Of a stretch of DNA of 45,417 nt, positions 1 to 8,680 are shown in pieces. Both the position numbers and the translations under genes were made by a program. Under the pieces are notes generated by a model, which was given only the letters and a program-made list of their open reading frames with translations, did not search any database and was not told the DNA's origin. Positions within the stretch are counted from its first letter, which is position 1. Each line of letters starts with the position of its first letter. Source of the stretch: Gammaproteobacteria bacterium UBA5078 (GTDB lineage: Bacteria > Pseudomonadota > Gammaproteobacteria > Pseudomonadales > Pseudohongiellaceae); assembly GCA_002416505.1 (NCBI GenBank), contig DIAM01000017.1:98050-143466 (forward strand), in the 5' to 3' direction.

Positions 1-7
1 TTCAAGC

Positions 8-18
8 GGGGGGGGGGG
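8..18 (+). promoter_or_regulatory. 11-nt poly-G tract acting as ribosome binding site
   Basis: A run of eleven G residues ends seven bases before the ATG at 26 and is the only SD-like sequence for the glutathione S-transferase gene. A second gene in the window (SDR at 22685) has a nine-G tract in the same place, and both tracts continue as GATGAA. Homopolymer G runs slip during replication, so the length could vary between cells and change SD spacing; this is inference. The run lies close to the window edge, so sequencing error in its length is also possible. Confidence 0.45.
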
Positions 19-25
19 ATGAATT

Positions 26-649
26 ATGAAGTTGCACGGTTTTACGATAAGCAATTACTACAATATGGTGAAGATGGTGCTGCTAGAGAAGGGCATGGAC
101 TTCGAAGAGCTTGTGACCAAGCCCTCGCAGGAAGCTGACTATTTGGCGAAAAGCCCGATGGGTAAAGTGCCCTGCCTAGAGACCGAACGGGGTTTTCTAA
201 CCGAGACCAGTGTGATCATCGATTATCTCGAAGAGCTAGGGTCTGGGCCCTCGCTCTACCCCAGCGATGCCTTCGCGCGGGCGAAGGTGCGCGAGTTCAT
301 GCGTTATCTCGAACTCTATGTCGAATTACCGGCGCGGCGACTCTACGGTGATGCCTTCTTCAATCGCCCAGCCACCGATGAGCTCAAGCAAGAGGTTCGC
401 AAGAGTCTGGAGCGCGGTTTCAAGGCGGTGGCGACTCTCCTCCACGAGGGTCCCTATGTGTGTGGGGCTCAGCTCACTTACGCCGATATCTACTATTACT
501 TCACCATGAGTGTCGTCGCACGCCTTACTAAGATATCGCTGGGATGGGATACCTATAACGAGCTGCCTGGACTTAGAGAGCGCATGGAGTTGTTGGCGCA
601 GCGTGACTCTATCAAGCGCATCCAGGCCGATCAGCGCGCCGCGAGCTAA
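26..649 (+). CDS. Glutathione S-transferase family protein
   Basis: Predicted 207-residue cytosolic GST. The N-terminal thioredoxin-like half (about residues 1-78) starts KLHGFTISNYYNMVK and carries the glutathione-site signature GKVPCLE, with the cis-proline, followed by LTETSVIIDYLEE, where the Ser would contact the gamma-glutamyl group. The C-terminal all-helical half includes the family signature TYADIYYYF. Length is normal for the superfamily. The ATG at 26 is chosen because it starts right at the beta-1 strand; the ATG at 19 is in another frame. The stop is 28 bp before the Nudix gene, so the two are probably co-transcribed. The class and substrate cannot be told; conjugation of glutathione to electrophiles or a detoxification or peroxidase role is inferred from the family. 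Confidence 0.9.
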   Translation: MKLHGFTISNYYNMVKMVLLEKGMDFEELVTKPSQEADYLAKSPMGKVPCLETERGFLTETSVIIDYLEELGSGPSLYPSDAFARAKVREFMRYLELYVELPARRLYGDAFFNRPATDELKQEVRKSLERGFKAVATLLHEGPYVCGAQLTYADIYYYFTMSVVARLTKISLGWDTYNELPGLRERMELLAQRDSIKRIQADQRAAS

Positions 650-677
650 TGGACCGCTGCCGGGAGGGTGTAGCGCA

Positions 678-1244
678 ATGATGCCAACCCCCGCAAGCAC
701 TGTCGTGGTGGCGCGACAGGGGCTCGAAGACATCGAGGTATTGCTGCTACTGCGCAGTGCCGCACTCAAGTTCAATGGCGATTGCTGGGTCTTCCCAGGG
801 GGGCGCATCGATCCCCAGGACTATCCGGATACACAGCGCCAGCAAGAGTTTCAGGCGGCACAGCGCGCCGCCGTTCGAGAGACGCAGGAAGAGGCCGGGC
901 TGGATATCAGCGGCACACCATTGTTGCATATCGCCCATTGGACCACCCCTGAGGGCATGTCTAGGCGATTTTCGACCTGGTTCTTCCTATGCGTTATTCC
1001 TGCCCCAGCGCCCGTGCAGGTCGACGCGCAGGAGATCCTCGCGCACCGCTGGCTCAGTCCGCGTGCTGCATTGGCGCTGCATCGCGCCGGCGAATGCAAA
1101 TTACCCGAACCGACCCTGCAGACGCTCAAGGGGTTTACTGCCTTCCGAGATCTGTCGGGCCTTGTCGAGGGCGTGGCAGCCCTGCCTATTCATGTGTTTC
1201 CCAAGGACTCGCCTTTCTATCGTCTTGAAACGATTGAATACTGA
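678..1244 (+). CDS. Nudix hydrolase (NUDT7/NUDT19-like, extended loop)
   Basis: A 188-residue protein with a recognisable Nudix box: GG at 41-42 and the catalytic helix RETQEEAGL at 67-75, holding the metal-binding Glu residues. The spacing between the GG and the RE helix is longer than in the canonical 23-residue box, because about 24 residues (RIDPQDYPDTQRQQEFQA onward) are inserted. That shape is known in NUDT7/NUDT19-type enzymes acting on CoA and related nucleotides, so a CoA or acyl-CoA pyrophosphohydrolase role is possible but not proven. The start at 678 is preceded by GGGAGG (662-667); the reading frame is open back to 510, but that part overlaps the GST gene out of frame and has no family similarity. 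An acyl-CoA ligase lies elsewhere in the window but is not linked. Confidence 0.88.
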   Translation: MMPTPASTVVVARQGLEDIEVLLLLRSAALKFNGDCWVFPGGRIDPQDYPDTQRQQEFQAAQRAAVRETQEEAGLDISGTPLLHIAHWTTPEGMSRRFSTWFFLCVIPAPAPVQVDAQEILAHRWLSPRAALALHRAGECKLPEPTLQTLKGFTAFRDLSGLVEGVAALPIHVFPKDSPFYRLETIEY

Positions 1245-1372
1245 GGAAAGACTTGTTGCAGCACTGCGGTCTAAGCTTGTGCAGTAGGTAATTCCGCATA
1301 AATTGGGTATCACTTAAAAGCACTCCACATATGTCTTGGAATTGACTCATTGCAGCGCTTTTGGCAGGTAGA

Positions 1373-1401
1373 TTGACTTGCTTTTGTTGCGTTGTTAATG
1401 G
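1373..1401 (+). promoter_or_regulatory. Candidate sigma-70 promoter for the MoxR-type cluster
   Basis: TTGACT at 1373-1378, a 17-bp spacer and TAATGG at 1396-1401 lie about 120 bp before the first gene of the cluster, inside a 274-bp non-coding stretch. The -35 is good and the -10 is weak. No strong terminator after the Nudix gene is visible. Confidence 0.35.
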
Positions 1402-1518
1402 GATAGTTGGGCCGTCCATGGGTCATCTAAACCCAGTGTCTAGGCGTATCTAAGAAGGCAGTGGGGCATACATCAGTTAATGACGCTCATCTAAATTGCA
1501 CAGTTAAGAAGATTCTTT

Positions 1519-4500
1519 ATGGCTTCTCCAACTCTCGAAAATTTGCGCCAGACTCTCAAGACAATTCGACGTCGCCGAAATCGGCTGTTCGTTTTGCATC
1601 ACGTCAGTATTGCCACCCTGTGCACTATTATCCTCGCGCTTGTCCTCAGCGCCGTTGAGCTGTGGTGGAGTCCTACTCGCACGGGCGACATCTTCCTCTT
1701 TGGCCTTATGCTTGTCGGCGTTGTCGTGGCAATCGGCTATGTTAGTAAGCGCATCGCGCGCATGCAGTCCGATGACCAAACGCTCGCCCACTTCGTGGAA
1801 GGTAAAATACCGGACCTCGAGCAGCGTCTGCTCACCTCTTTAGAGTTCGGCAACGATGAGAGCGCCGCCGCGGGGCGCGGCGTGTCTGCCCAGTTTGTCC
1901 GACAGCTATGGGCCGATGCGGAAACGCATGTACAAGAGCAGAAGGTGCGCGTCGACCAAGTCACCGCGTCCGGTCGTTCTTGGGTATCCTTGAGTGCGGC
2001 GGTGGCCGTGATGGGATTAGCGGTTGTTGCACTGCTAGTGTCCGATCTCCTTTACTCTGCCGCGGGCCGTCTCTTCTGGCCGTTCGGGCTTGAGCCCGAG
2101 GCGCCAGTGGCGGTCGTTGAAGCCCCGCGCGAAATTCTTATCAGCATAGAGCCAGGCGACATCGCGATGCAGCGCGGCAACTCCGCGACCATCGTGGCCC
2201 GTGTGAGCAACGCCACGCCTAGTGAGATCGCCTTGCGCGTGCAGTCCGATAACGTGAACTGGCGCGAACTTTCGATGCAGCAAGACGGTAGCGGTAGTGA
2301 CAGCGCAAGCTATAGTTACTTCTTCCCCTCGGTGCAGGAAGACCTCGTCTACTACGTTAACTTCGAGCAGAACGGCGAGCAACGTTCCGAGCAATTCCGC
2401 ATAAGCCTCTACGATCTGCCCAAGGTTGAGAGGATCGATCTCGACTACAAGCATCCGGCCTATACCGGCATAGAGGATTTTAGTGAGGAAGATAGCGGCG
2501 ACATGCTCGTCCCCGAGGGAACCGAAGTAGAGTTGTTAGTTAGCTTTAACAAAAACGTGGCAACCGCTACTATCGAGTTTCAGGACAATGATGTTTATCA
2601 GTCCATCCCTCTCGAGGTGGATGGCGCTACCGGACGCGCCACAATCACCGTAGCAGGCGATGGTGTGTACCGAGTCAATGCCATAGACTTCGATGCGCTC
2701 GAGAGCCAAGATCCCCTCGACTATTACATTCGCTCCATCGAAGACCAGCCCCCAGAGTTGACCTTGAAGAGTCCCGGACGCGACCAAGACGTGATGCCGC
2801 TGGAGGAGGTCGTCCTCGCCGTTGCCGCTAACGATGACTATGGCCTGAGTCAGTTTGCCCTGCATTACAACGTAGTGGGCGCCGATGAGGTGGCGGTAGA
2901 TTTTCTGCCGCCACAGCAGACTCGCAATATCGACGGCAATGAGATGATCTATCTCGAAGACCTCAATGTTGCCCCGGGCGATTTCGTGAGTTATTACCTC
3001 ACGATTGCAGACAACAATGGCCTGAGGGGGCCGGCAGAAGTCGTGTCCGATATCTATTTCCTTCAAGTCATTCCTACCGATCAGGAATTTCGGCGCGCCG
3101 GCGGCGGTGGCGGCGGTCAAGGTGGTGCGCAAGGCGGAGAGAGCAGCGCCCTGGTTACGCTCCAGAAAGACATCATCGCGGCGACTTGGAAGTTGCGCAA
3201 TAAAGTGACCGAGTCCGATCCGGCACAGTTGACTAACGATGTGCGCATCATCGCCGAATCTCAGGCGGAGGCGACTACACGCGCCCGTCAATCCATCGAA
3301 CGACTCTCCGAGCGACTCAATTTCTCGGACGATAGCTATGACAACGCTGTGATGAATCTGCAACAAGCGATCGAGCAAATGAATGCAGCGATCACCGAGT
3401 TGCAGAAAGAACAGATCACCAGCGCCCTGAAGCCTGAGCAGGTTGCCCTACAGTTCATCCTGAAGGCCGAAGCCGATATCAATCGCACCGATGTTAGCAG
3501 CCAGCAAGCCGGCGGCGGTGGCGGCGGAGGCGGCGCTCAACAAGAGCGTGAAGACCTGCGTGAATTATTCGAGATGGAAATGGGGCAGTTAGAGAATCGT
3601 TACGAGACACCGAAGAGCCGGTCCGGTGGCGGTGGCGAGCAAGCCTCTGCAGAGGCCAATAAACTCGAGGAGCTAGCGCGTCGCCAAGAGGGCCTAACCC
3701 GTGCCCAGCGCGACTTAGCGCGTCGCCTCGAACAGATGGATGAAGAGCAGCGCCGCCGCGAACTCGAGCGCTTACAGCGTGAGCAGGAGCAGTTGAGTCA
3801 AGAAGTTGCCCAACTCTCGCAACAACTCTCTAGGCAGCAGGGTCAGCAGGGTCAACAAGGCCAGCAGGGTCAGCAGGGCCAGCAGGGTCAACAAGGCCAG
3901 CAGGGTCAACAAGGCGGACAGAGCGGGCAGTCCTCACAAAGTGGGCAGTCGCAGGTAGCCGGCGGTGGTGCTGGACAGCCAGCAGGCGAGCAGAGTCAAT
4001 TGGAGCGCGCGGCACAGCAGATGGCCGAGGCAGCACAGGCTCAGTCTCCTGCCCAGGCAGCGGCACGCAGTCAGCGCGCACTAGAGAGCCTGCGCGAACA
4101 GCAGAGACAGATGAACGCGCAGCAGAATAGCTCCGTTAATCAACTGGCTGAGAATGTCGTGCAGCGAGGCCAGCAGCTAATACAGGAGCAGCGTGAACTA
4201 CAGCAGAGTTTACAGGCCGCCAACCGGGAACAGGGTTTAGGGCAGACTCGTCAGACCGCGCGCGAAAGTGAGGAGTTACAGGATTTGCTCTCACAACAGC
4301 AACAGCAACGCAGAGAGTTGGAAGAGATAGAAAAAATGCTGCGTGCAATCATTGCCCGTGGCGAGAGCGAAGACCAGCAATTGCTGAGCCAAGCCCAGCA
4401 AGCCAGCCGCGCTATTCGCCCCATCCGCGAACAGATGGATACGAGTGGGCGCGTGCTCAGCAATGGCATGGTGAATCTCGCCGTCGATATCGAGGACGAG

Positions 4501-5292
4501 ATAGGCGATTCACTGGAAGAGTTAAGCAGCAGTCTGCAGGCAATGAATAGTGCCAACAATCCTACGGTAGACGACCCAGTACAGCAGGCGGCTCGTAACG
4601 CAGCCGAGCTTATGGAGCAGATGCAGGACCTGCAACGCCAAGCCCAAGCGCTCAGCGAGGACCAGCAGAGCGATGCCTCGATCGCACAGATGCGCCAGCA
4701 ATTGGCGCGGTCGCAGGAATTGTCGGAACAGCTCGCACAGCAACTTCAGCAACAGCAGATGGACGAGCGCATCGCTAACCAGCGCGGCGGCAATGCTCAG
4801 GCGCAGCAACTGGCCCAGGGCGGACAGAGTCAACAAGGCCAGTCGGGCCAGCAGGGTCAAGGACAGTCGGGCCAACAGGGGCAGGGTGGCCAACAAGGTC
4901 AAGGCGGCCAGCAGGGTCAACAAGGCCAGCAGGGTGGCAATCAGCAGGCCTCAAGTCAGGGCGGTGGCGGACAAGGCCAGGCACAGGCTGGTGGCGATGG
5001 GCGACCTGGCACTGGCGGGGCAAATGCGCTGGGCAACGCGCGTTCTATTCGCAGCGAGATTACGCGTCAAAGCATCGAAAACTTCCTGAGCCAGCCCGAG
5101 CTGTTTACGGCGCTGCTGCAACCGATTATCGAGCTGGAGGCCGAGCTGCGTGCCAAGGCCGAACTAGACCGAATTAATGAAAAACTCTACGCCTCCTCTG
5201 ACGAAGACGTACCCGATCAATATAAACGCCTTGTCGAGGAGTACTATCGTGTGCTGTCCGAGAACAACGGGGCAGGAAACGCGGCCCCATAG
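1519..5292 (+). CDS. DUF4175-type membrane protein with Gln/Gly-rich repeats
   Basis: A 1257-residue protein, the first gene of the cluster. Three hydrophobic helices sit near the N-terminus (about residues 25-50, 58-78 and 150-175), followed by a large region likely to be periplasmic. That region first holds beta-rich Ig-like stretches (about 200-530), then a long Gln/Glu/Arg-rich coiled coil broken by Gly runs and by two QQG-rich low-complexity blocks (about 773-799 and 1100-1145), and ends in a short conserved-looking helical tail. This layout matches DUF4175 proteins found next to MoxR, DUF58 and BatA-like genes; their biochemical role is not known. The start is preceded by AAGAAG. The stop is 2 bp before the next ATG, so translation is probably coupled. 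The low-complexity part makes homology search unreliable; the assignment rests on the N-terminal half and the context. Confidence 0.8.
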   Translation: MASPTLENLRQTLKTIRRRRNRLFVLHHVSIATLCTIILALVLSAVELWWSPTRTGDIFLFGLMLVGVVVAIGYVSKRIARMQSDDQTLAHFVEGKIPDLEQRLLTSLEFGNDESAAAGRGVSAQFVRQLWADAETHVQEQKVRVDQVTASGRSWVSLSAAVAVMGLAVVALLVSDLLYSAAGRLFWPFGLEPEAPVAVVEAPREILISIEPGDIAMQRGNSATIVARVSNATPSEIALRVQSDNVNWRELSMQQDGSGSDSASYSYFFPSVQEDLVYYVNFEQNGEQRSEQFRISLYDLPKVERIDLDYKHPAYTGIEDFSEEDSGDMLVPEGTEVELLVSFNKNVATATIEFQDNDVYQSIPLEVDGATGRATITVAGDGVYRVNAIDFDALESQDPLDYYIRSIEDQPPELTLKSPGRDQDVMPLEEVVLAVAANDDYGLSQFALHYNVVGADEVAVDFLPPQQTRNIDGNEMIYLEDLNVAPGDFVSYYLTIADNNGLRGPAEVVSDIYFLQVIPTDQEFRRAGGGGGGQGGAQGGESSALVTLQKDIIAATWKLRNKVTESDPAQLTNDVRIIAESQAEATTRARQSIERLSERLNFSDDSYDNAVMNLQQAIEQMNAAITELQKEQITSALKPEQVALQFILKAEADINRTDVSSQQAGGGGGGGGAQQEREDLRELFEMEMGQLENRYETPKSRSGGGGEQASAEANKLEELARRQEGLTRAQRDLARRLEQMDEEQRRRELERLQREQEQLSQEVAQLSQQLSRQQGQQGQQGQQGQQGQQGQQGQQGQQGGQSGQSSQSGQSQVAGGGAGQPAGEQSQLERAAQQMAEAAQAQSPAQAAARSQRALESLREQQRQMNAQQNSSVNQLAENVVQRGQQLIQEQRELQQSLQAANREQGLGQTRQTARESEELQDLLSQQQQQRRELEEIEKMLRAIIARGESEDQQLLSQAQQASRAIRPIREQMDTSGRVLSNGMVNLAVDIEDEIGDSLEELSSSLQAMNSANNPTVDDPVQQAARNAAELMEQMQDLQRQAQALSEDQQSDASIAQMRQQLARSQELSEQLAQQLQQQQMDERIANQRGGNAQAQQLAQGGQSQQGQSGQQGQGQSGQQGQGGQQGQGGQQGQQGQQGGNQQASSQGGGGQGQAQAGGDGRPGTGGANALGNARSIRSEITRQSIENFLSQPELFTALLQPIIELEAELRAKAELDRINEKLYASSDEDVPDQYKRLVEEYYRVLSENNGAGNAAP
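3835..3915 (+). repeat. 9-bp tandem repeat encoding (QQG)9
   Basis: Nine in-frame copies of a 9-bp unit (CARCARGGY) encode residues 773-799 of the DUF4175-type protein. Units alternate between cagcagggt, caacaaggc and cagcagggc, so the repeat is degenerate at the third codon position but the peptide is perfect. Nine is a multiple of three, so copy-number change would keep the frame. Confidence 0.9.
4822..4942 (+). repeat. Second Gln/Gly-rich low-complexity block
   Basis: A less regular series of QQG, SGQ and GQG units in the same gene (about residues 1100-1142), built from similar cagcagggt and caacaaggc units. It flanks the helical C-terminal tail. It is shorter in period and more mixed than the 3835-3915 array, and looks like the same kind of expansion. 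Confidence 0.75.
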
Positions 5293-5294
5293 CG

Positions 5295-7604
5295 ATGAAC
5301 TACCTTCTCGATCAACATGCCATCGACGCGATCCAAGAGGGACGCTTCTCCTTTGCTTATGGCATTAGCCCTTGGCTCGCCGCGCTAATCGCCGTTGCGT
5401 TGATCGGGCTGGTTTGGCTCCTGTATCGAAAGACTACCCGCAGCTTAAGTCCCGGCTGGAAAGGCTCCCTCATTACCCTGCGCAGCATGGTCTTGCTGCT
5501 GTTGCTGTTCTGTCTACTGCGGCCAGTGGTCACGACGGAACAAGTCGTACCGCAGGAAAGTTATCTCGCCGTATTGATCGATGACTCGCAGAGTATGTCG
5601 ATCGAGGACCTCTCGGGTGGGCGTTCCAGGGCAGCCGCGGTAGAGCAACTGCTGTTTGAGGATGGCGGCATATTAGAGCCCCTGTCCGACTCCTTCCAGG
5701 TGCGCACATTCCGTTTCGACAAGGATACTCAGCGCGTAACGGATGCCTCGGGCTTGAGCTCCGCAGGCACCGCCTCCTCTATCGATCAAGCCCTAGAGTA
5801 CATCGATCAGCAACTCAGTGGTCTAGCCCTTGGCGGCATTTTGCTGTTGAGCGATGGCGCCGATAACGAGGGTGTCGATCCGGTGCCGCGCGCGGAGAGT
5901 TTCGGGGCGCGGCAGATTCCAGTGTTCACCGTTGGCGTAGGGCAAGAGAATATCCCCCGTGACGTTGGCATCGTGGATGTCGCTGCAGCCAAGACAGTCC
6001 TAGAGGGCTCTGTGTTCAATGTCGACGTGGCGCTAAGTAATCAAGGCTATGCCGGGCAAGAAGTCGGCCTTACAGTTTTCGATGGCGACACCTTGGTCAG
6101 TACCGAAAGAGTCTTGCTCGGGCCAGATAGTTCTACCCGGCGCTTCGCTATCGAGCTCACGCCCGAGCGCGAGGAGGCCATACTCTATCGCCTAGAAGTA
6201 GAAGAGCAGGAAGGCGAGATAGTCTTACAGAATAATCACTATAGTTTCCTAGTCGACAATAGCGCCAAGCCCGCCCTAGATATCCTCTATGTCGATGGCC
6301 ACCCGCGCAACGAGTATAAATTCATCCGCCGTGCGGTCGAAGAGGATAGCTCTATACGCCTTGCGACCTATCTGCAAACTGGCCCAGGCAAGTTCTATCG
6401 ACAGGGCATCAAGACGCCGCTGGAGTTGAGCCGCGGTTTCCCCGAGCGCATGGACGAGCTTTACCAATATGAGGCGATTATCTTAGGGGACGTCGACAAA
6501 GACTTCTTCACCGATGGGCAGCTCACTATGCTGCAGGATTTTGTGGCCGAGCGTGGCGGTGGTCTCTTGGTTGCTGGCATGCTCGACGACCTCTTTGTAG
6601 ATACGCCACTGGCAGACATCCTGCCCGTGAGTCTCGTCACCAGTAATCTACTGCCACAGCCCTTGCGCGGCGGCATCGCCCGTGGCAATCATCCGACGGG
6701 GCAATTGTTTACGCCGCAACTGACCACGGCTGGCGAGTATTCCGAGCTGCTGCGCCTGCATAGTGATGACAGCGAAAACCTGCGGCTGTGGCGTGAAATG
6801 CCTCAGCTGCAGGGCATCTATGTGACTGGTCGCGCCAAGCCAGGCGCCACGGTGTTGATGGAACACCCATTACTGCAGTTCCAGAATCAGCGTCTGCCCC
6901 TTATCGCGACCCAGCGCTATGGCAGTGGCCGCAGTATGTCGATTACTAGTGCTAGCACATGGCGCTGGCAGATGATGATGCCGGCCGAGGATCAGTCGCA
7001 CGAGCGCATCTGGCGGCAGGTGTTGCGCTGGCTAGCGGTGTCTGCACTCGAGCGTGTGACCGTGGATTTCGATCGTGAGTTCTATCATGTGGGCGATCGG
7101 GTCAATGTCACTGCGACTGTGCGCGATATCAATTATCTCCCCGATAACAACGCCTCTGTGTGGATGCATCTGAGCGACCCCGAGGGCGGCGCAATCGACA
7201 ATGCGATGGAGTGGGATATCGACCGCGACGGGGTCTATCGCAGCAGCTTCGAAGTGCAAACAGAGGGCGTTTTTAATTTAATGGTCGACGTGGCCAGCGC
7301 GGCAGGGGAGGCGGATCGTAGCGACACCGAGCGCAGTGCGGCATTCGTCGTGACGCCGTCCTTACGGGAATTCTCATCGGCAGGGCGCGATACTGCGCTG
7401 TTGGAGCGGGTCGCCGCCGCCAGTGGTGGTCGCTATTTCGATCTCGAGCAGACCTCTGCGTTAGCCACCGATATAACGTATACGCCGAATGCGTACTCCA
7501 AAGAGGTTCAAGAGGATCTCTGGGATACGCCTGCCTTACTCTTACTGCTCATATTGTTGCTGTGTGCCGATTGGATGCTGCGCCGCTTCAAGGGGTTGTC
7601 GTGA
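5295..7604 (+). CDS. Membrane protein with VWA and amidotransferase-like domains
   Basis: A 769-residue protein. Two membrane helices open it (about residues 24-44 and 55-75), then a von Willebrand A domain whose metal-site motif DxSxS is intact at D96-S98-S100, with a downstream SDG Asp at 187. An Ig-like segment follows (about 220-330), then a class I glutamine-amidotransferase-like Rossmann region (about 335-480, including YEAIILGDVDKDFF and GGGLLVAG) without an obvious nucleophile Cys, then another beta-rich part, and a last membrane helix (about 743-762). The central part is therefore expected in the periplasm. The ATG is 2 bp after the DUF4175 stop. Homologues of this layout accompany MoxR and BatA-like genes; a ligand- or protein-binding scaffold role is inference. 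Confidence 0.8.
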   Translation: MNYLLDQHAIDAIQEGRFSFAYGISPWLAALIAVALIGLVWLLYRKTTRSLSPGWKGSLITLRSMVLLLLLFCLLRPVVTTEQVVPQESYLAVLIDDSQSMSIEDLSGGRSRAAAVEQLLFEDGGILEPLSDSFQVRTFRFDKDTQRVTDASGLSSAGTASSIDQALEYIDQQLSGLALGGILLLSDGADNEGVDPVPRAESFGARQIPVFTVGVGQENIPRDVGIVDVAAAKTVLEGSVFNVDVALSNQGYAGQEVGLTVFDGDTLVSTERVLLGPDSSTRRFAIELTPEREEAILYRLEVEEQEGEIVLQNNHYSFLVDNSAKPALDILYVDGHPRNEYKFIRRAVEEDSSIRLATYLQTGPGKFYRQGIKTPLELSRGFPERMDELYQYEAIILGDVDKDFFTDGQLTMLQDFVAERGGGLLVAGMLDDLFVDTPLADILPVSLVTSNLLPQPLRGGIARGNHPTGQLFTPQLTTAGEYSELLRLHSDDSENLRLWREMPQLQGIYVTGRAKPGATVLMEHPLLQFQNQRLPLIATQRYGSGRSMSITSASTWRWQMMMPAEDQSHERIWRQVLRWLAVSALERVTVDFDREFYHVGDRVNVTATVRDINYLPDNNASVWMHLSDPEGGAIDNAMEWDIDRDGVYRSSFEVQTEGVFNLMVDVASAAGEADRSDTERSAAFVVTPSLREFSSAGRDTALLERVAAASGGRYFDLEQTSALATDITYTPNAYSKEVQEDLWDTPALLLLLILLLCADWMLRRFKGLS

Positions 7605-8680
7605 ACACGATTAAGCAATGCAGAGAACTCTTTCGAGCCAGTGGCGCCACGCGCTGGTGTGCGCTGCTGTGTCTATCGATGCTCAGTGCCATGGCGCTTG
7701 CGCAGAGTCCAGCCCAAAGCAATGAGGACGCCTATTTTCTCAATGACAGCGATGCCAAGAAATATGTCCTGATTATCACGGGTGCGGCCGCCTCCGACGA
7801 GATTCGCGAGCGCTTCTGGCAATGGTCCTTATCCCTCCATGACACCCTAGCGCGAGACTATGGTTATACCCGCGATAGCATCACCTTACTCTTCGACGAC
7901 GGGCCCGATGTGCAGAACCCTAACTTCCGTGTCGATGGCAGTTCGCGTCGCGAAGATATTGAGAGTCATCTGGCGCGTCTTGCTCGAGAGATGGATGGCG
8001 GCGACCAGCTCAGCATCATCATGATCGGCCATGGCTCCAGTTCCGATGCCTCTGCAAAATTCAATATTGTCGGACCGGACATCACCGGCGAAGAGTTCGC
8101 CATTTTGCTCGAGCCTTTGAATCAACAGGATCTGGTCATTATCAATGGCGTTAGTTCCGGCTATGAGTTTGCAGCGGATCTTTCCGCGCGCGGCCGCGTA
8201 GTACTCTCTGCCACGCGTTCAAGGGCAGAGCGTTATGATCCGATGTTCATGCGCTTTTTTATCGAGGCTCTGGACAGTCGCAGTGGCGATCGTGATAAGA
8301 ACGAGCGCGTGTCGATCCTAGAGGCTTATCTATACGCGAGTCAGTCCGTATTAGGCTGGTATTCCGATCAGGGGCGCCTGCCGACTGAGCGCGCCGTGAT
8401 CGACGATAACGGCGATGGCATCTTTAGTCTCGAGCCGGGCACAGGCATGGGCGACGGCGCCTTAGCAGAGATCGCCTATTTGGATTTGAGCAATGCGGGG
8501 GATGTCAAAAGCTCGGCGCAGGGGCAGCAGTTGCACGCACAGATGCAGGACTTGGAACGCTCCATCTTCCTATTGCGTGGACAGAAGGCCAACTATTTAG
8601 AGGATGATTACTGGAATCGGATGGAAGCTTTGTTAATCGAACTGGCGAGAACAACGGGACAGTATAATGAATTACCCTAA
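7601..8680 (+). CDS. Caspase/C13-fold secreted protein, probable pseudopeptidase
   Basis: A 359-residue protein starting at GTG 7601, overlapping the upstream stop by 4 bases (GTGA). This start gives a clean signal peptide (hydrophobic stretch about residues 17-33, ending ALAQ). The mature part has the alternating beta/alpha order of C13/caspase-type peptidases: YVLIITGAAAS, then IIMIGHGSSSD with the expected catalytic His at 144, then VIINGVSSGYEF, where the family would carry the Cys. By alignment with legumain-type EACESG the Cys position is Val184, followed by Ser185 and Ser186. The His loop is kept and the nucleophile is not, so the protein may bind rather than cut, or use a Ser. The C-terminal part (about 290-359) is helical. 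It sits between the VWA protein and the TPR metallopeptidase. Confidence 0.72.
   Translation: MNTIKQCRELFRASGATRWCALLCLSMLSAMALAQSPAQSNEDAYFLNDSDAKKYVLIITGAAASDEIRERFWQWSLSLHDTLARDYGYTRDSITLLFDDGPDVQNPNFRVDGSSRREDIESHLARLAREMDGGDQLSIIMIGHGSSSDASAKFNIVGPDITGEEFAILLEPLNQQDLVIINGVSSGYEFAADLSARGRVVLSATRSRAERYDPMFMRFFIEALDSRSGDRDKNERVSILEAYLYASQSVLGWYSDQGRLPTERAVIDDNGDGIFSLEPGTGMGDGALAEIAYLDLSNAGDVKSSAQGQQLHAQMQDLERSIFLLRGQKANYLEDDYWNRMEALLIELARTTGQYNELP

Noticed and set aside
510..677. In-frame extension of the Nudix gene back into the GST gene
   Set aside because: It overlaps the GST gene out of frame, has no family similarity, and a good SD exists for the start at 678.
2536..3378. 280-residue antisense frame within the DUF4175 gene
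   Set aside because: It is a shadow of the real gene caused by strong codon bias; no domain pattern or SD.
3835..3915. CRISPR-like repeat array
   Set aside because: Units are 9 bp with no spacers and are in frame inside a gene; they encode a QQG repeat.
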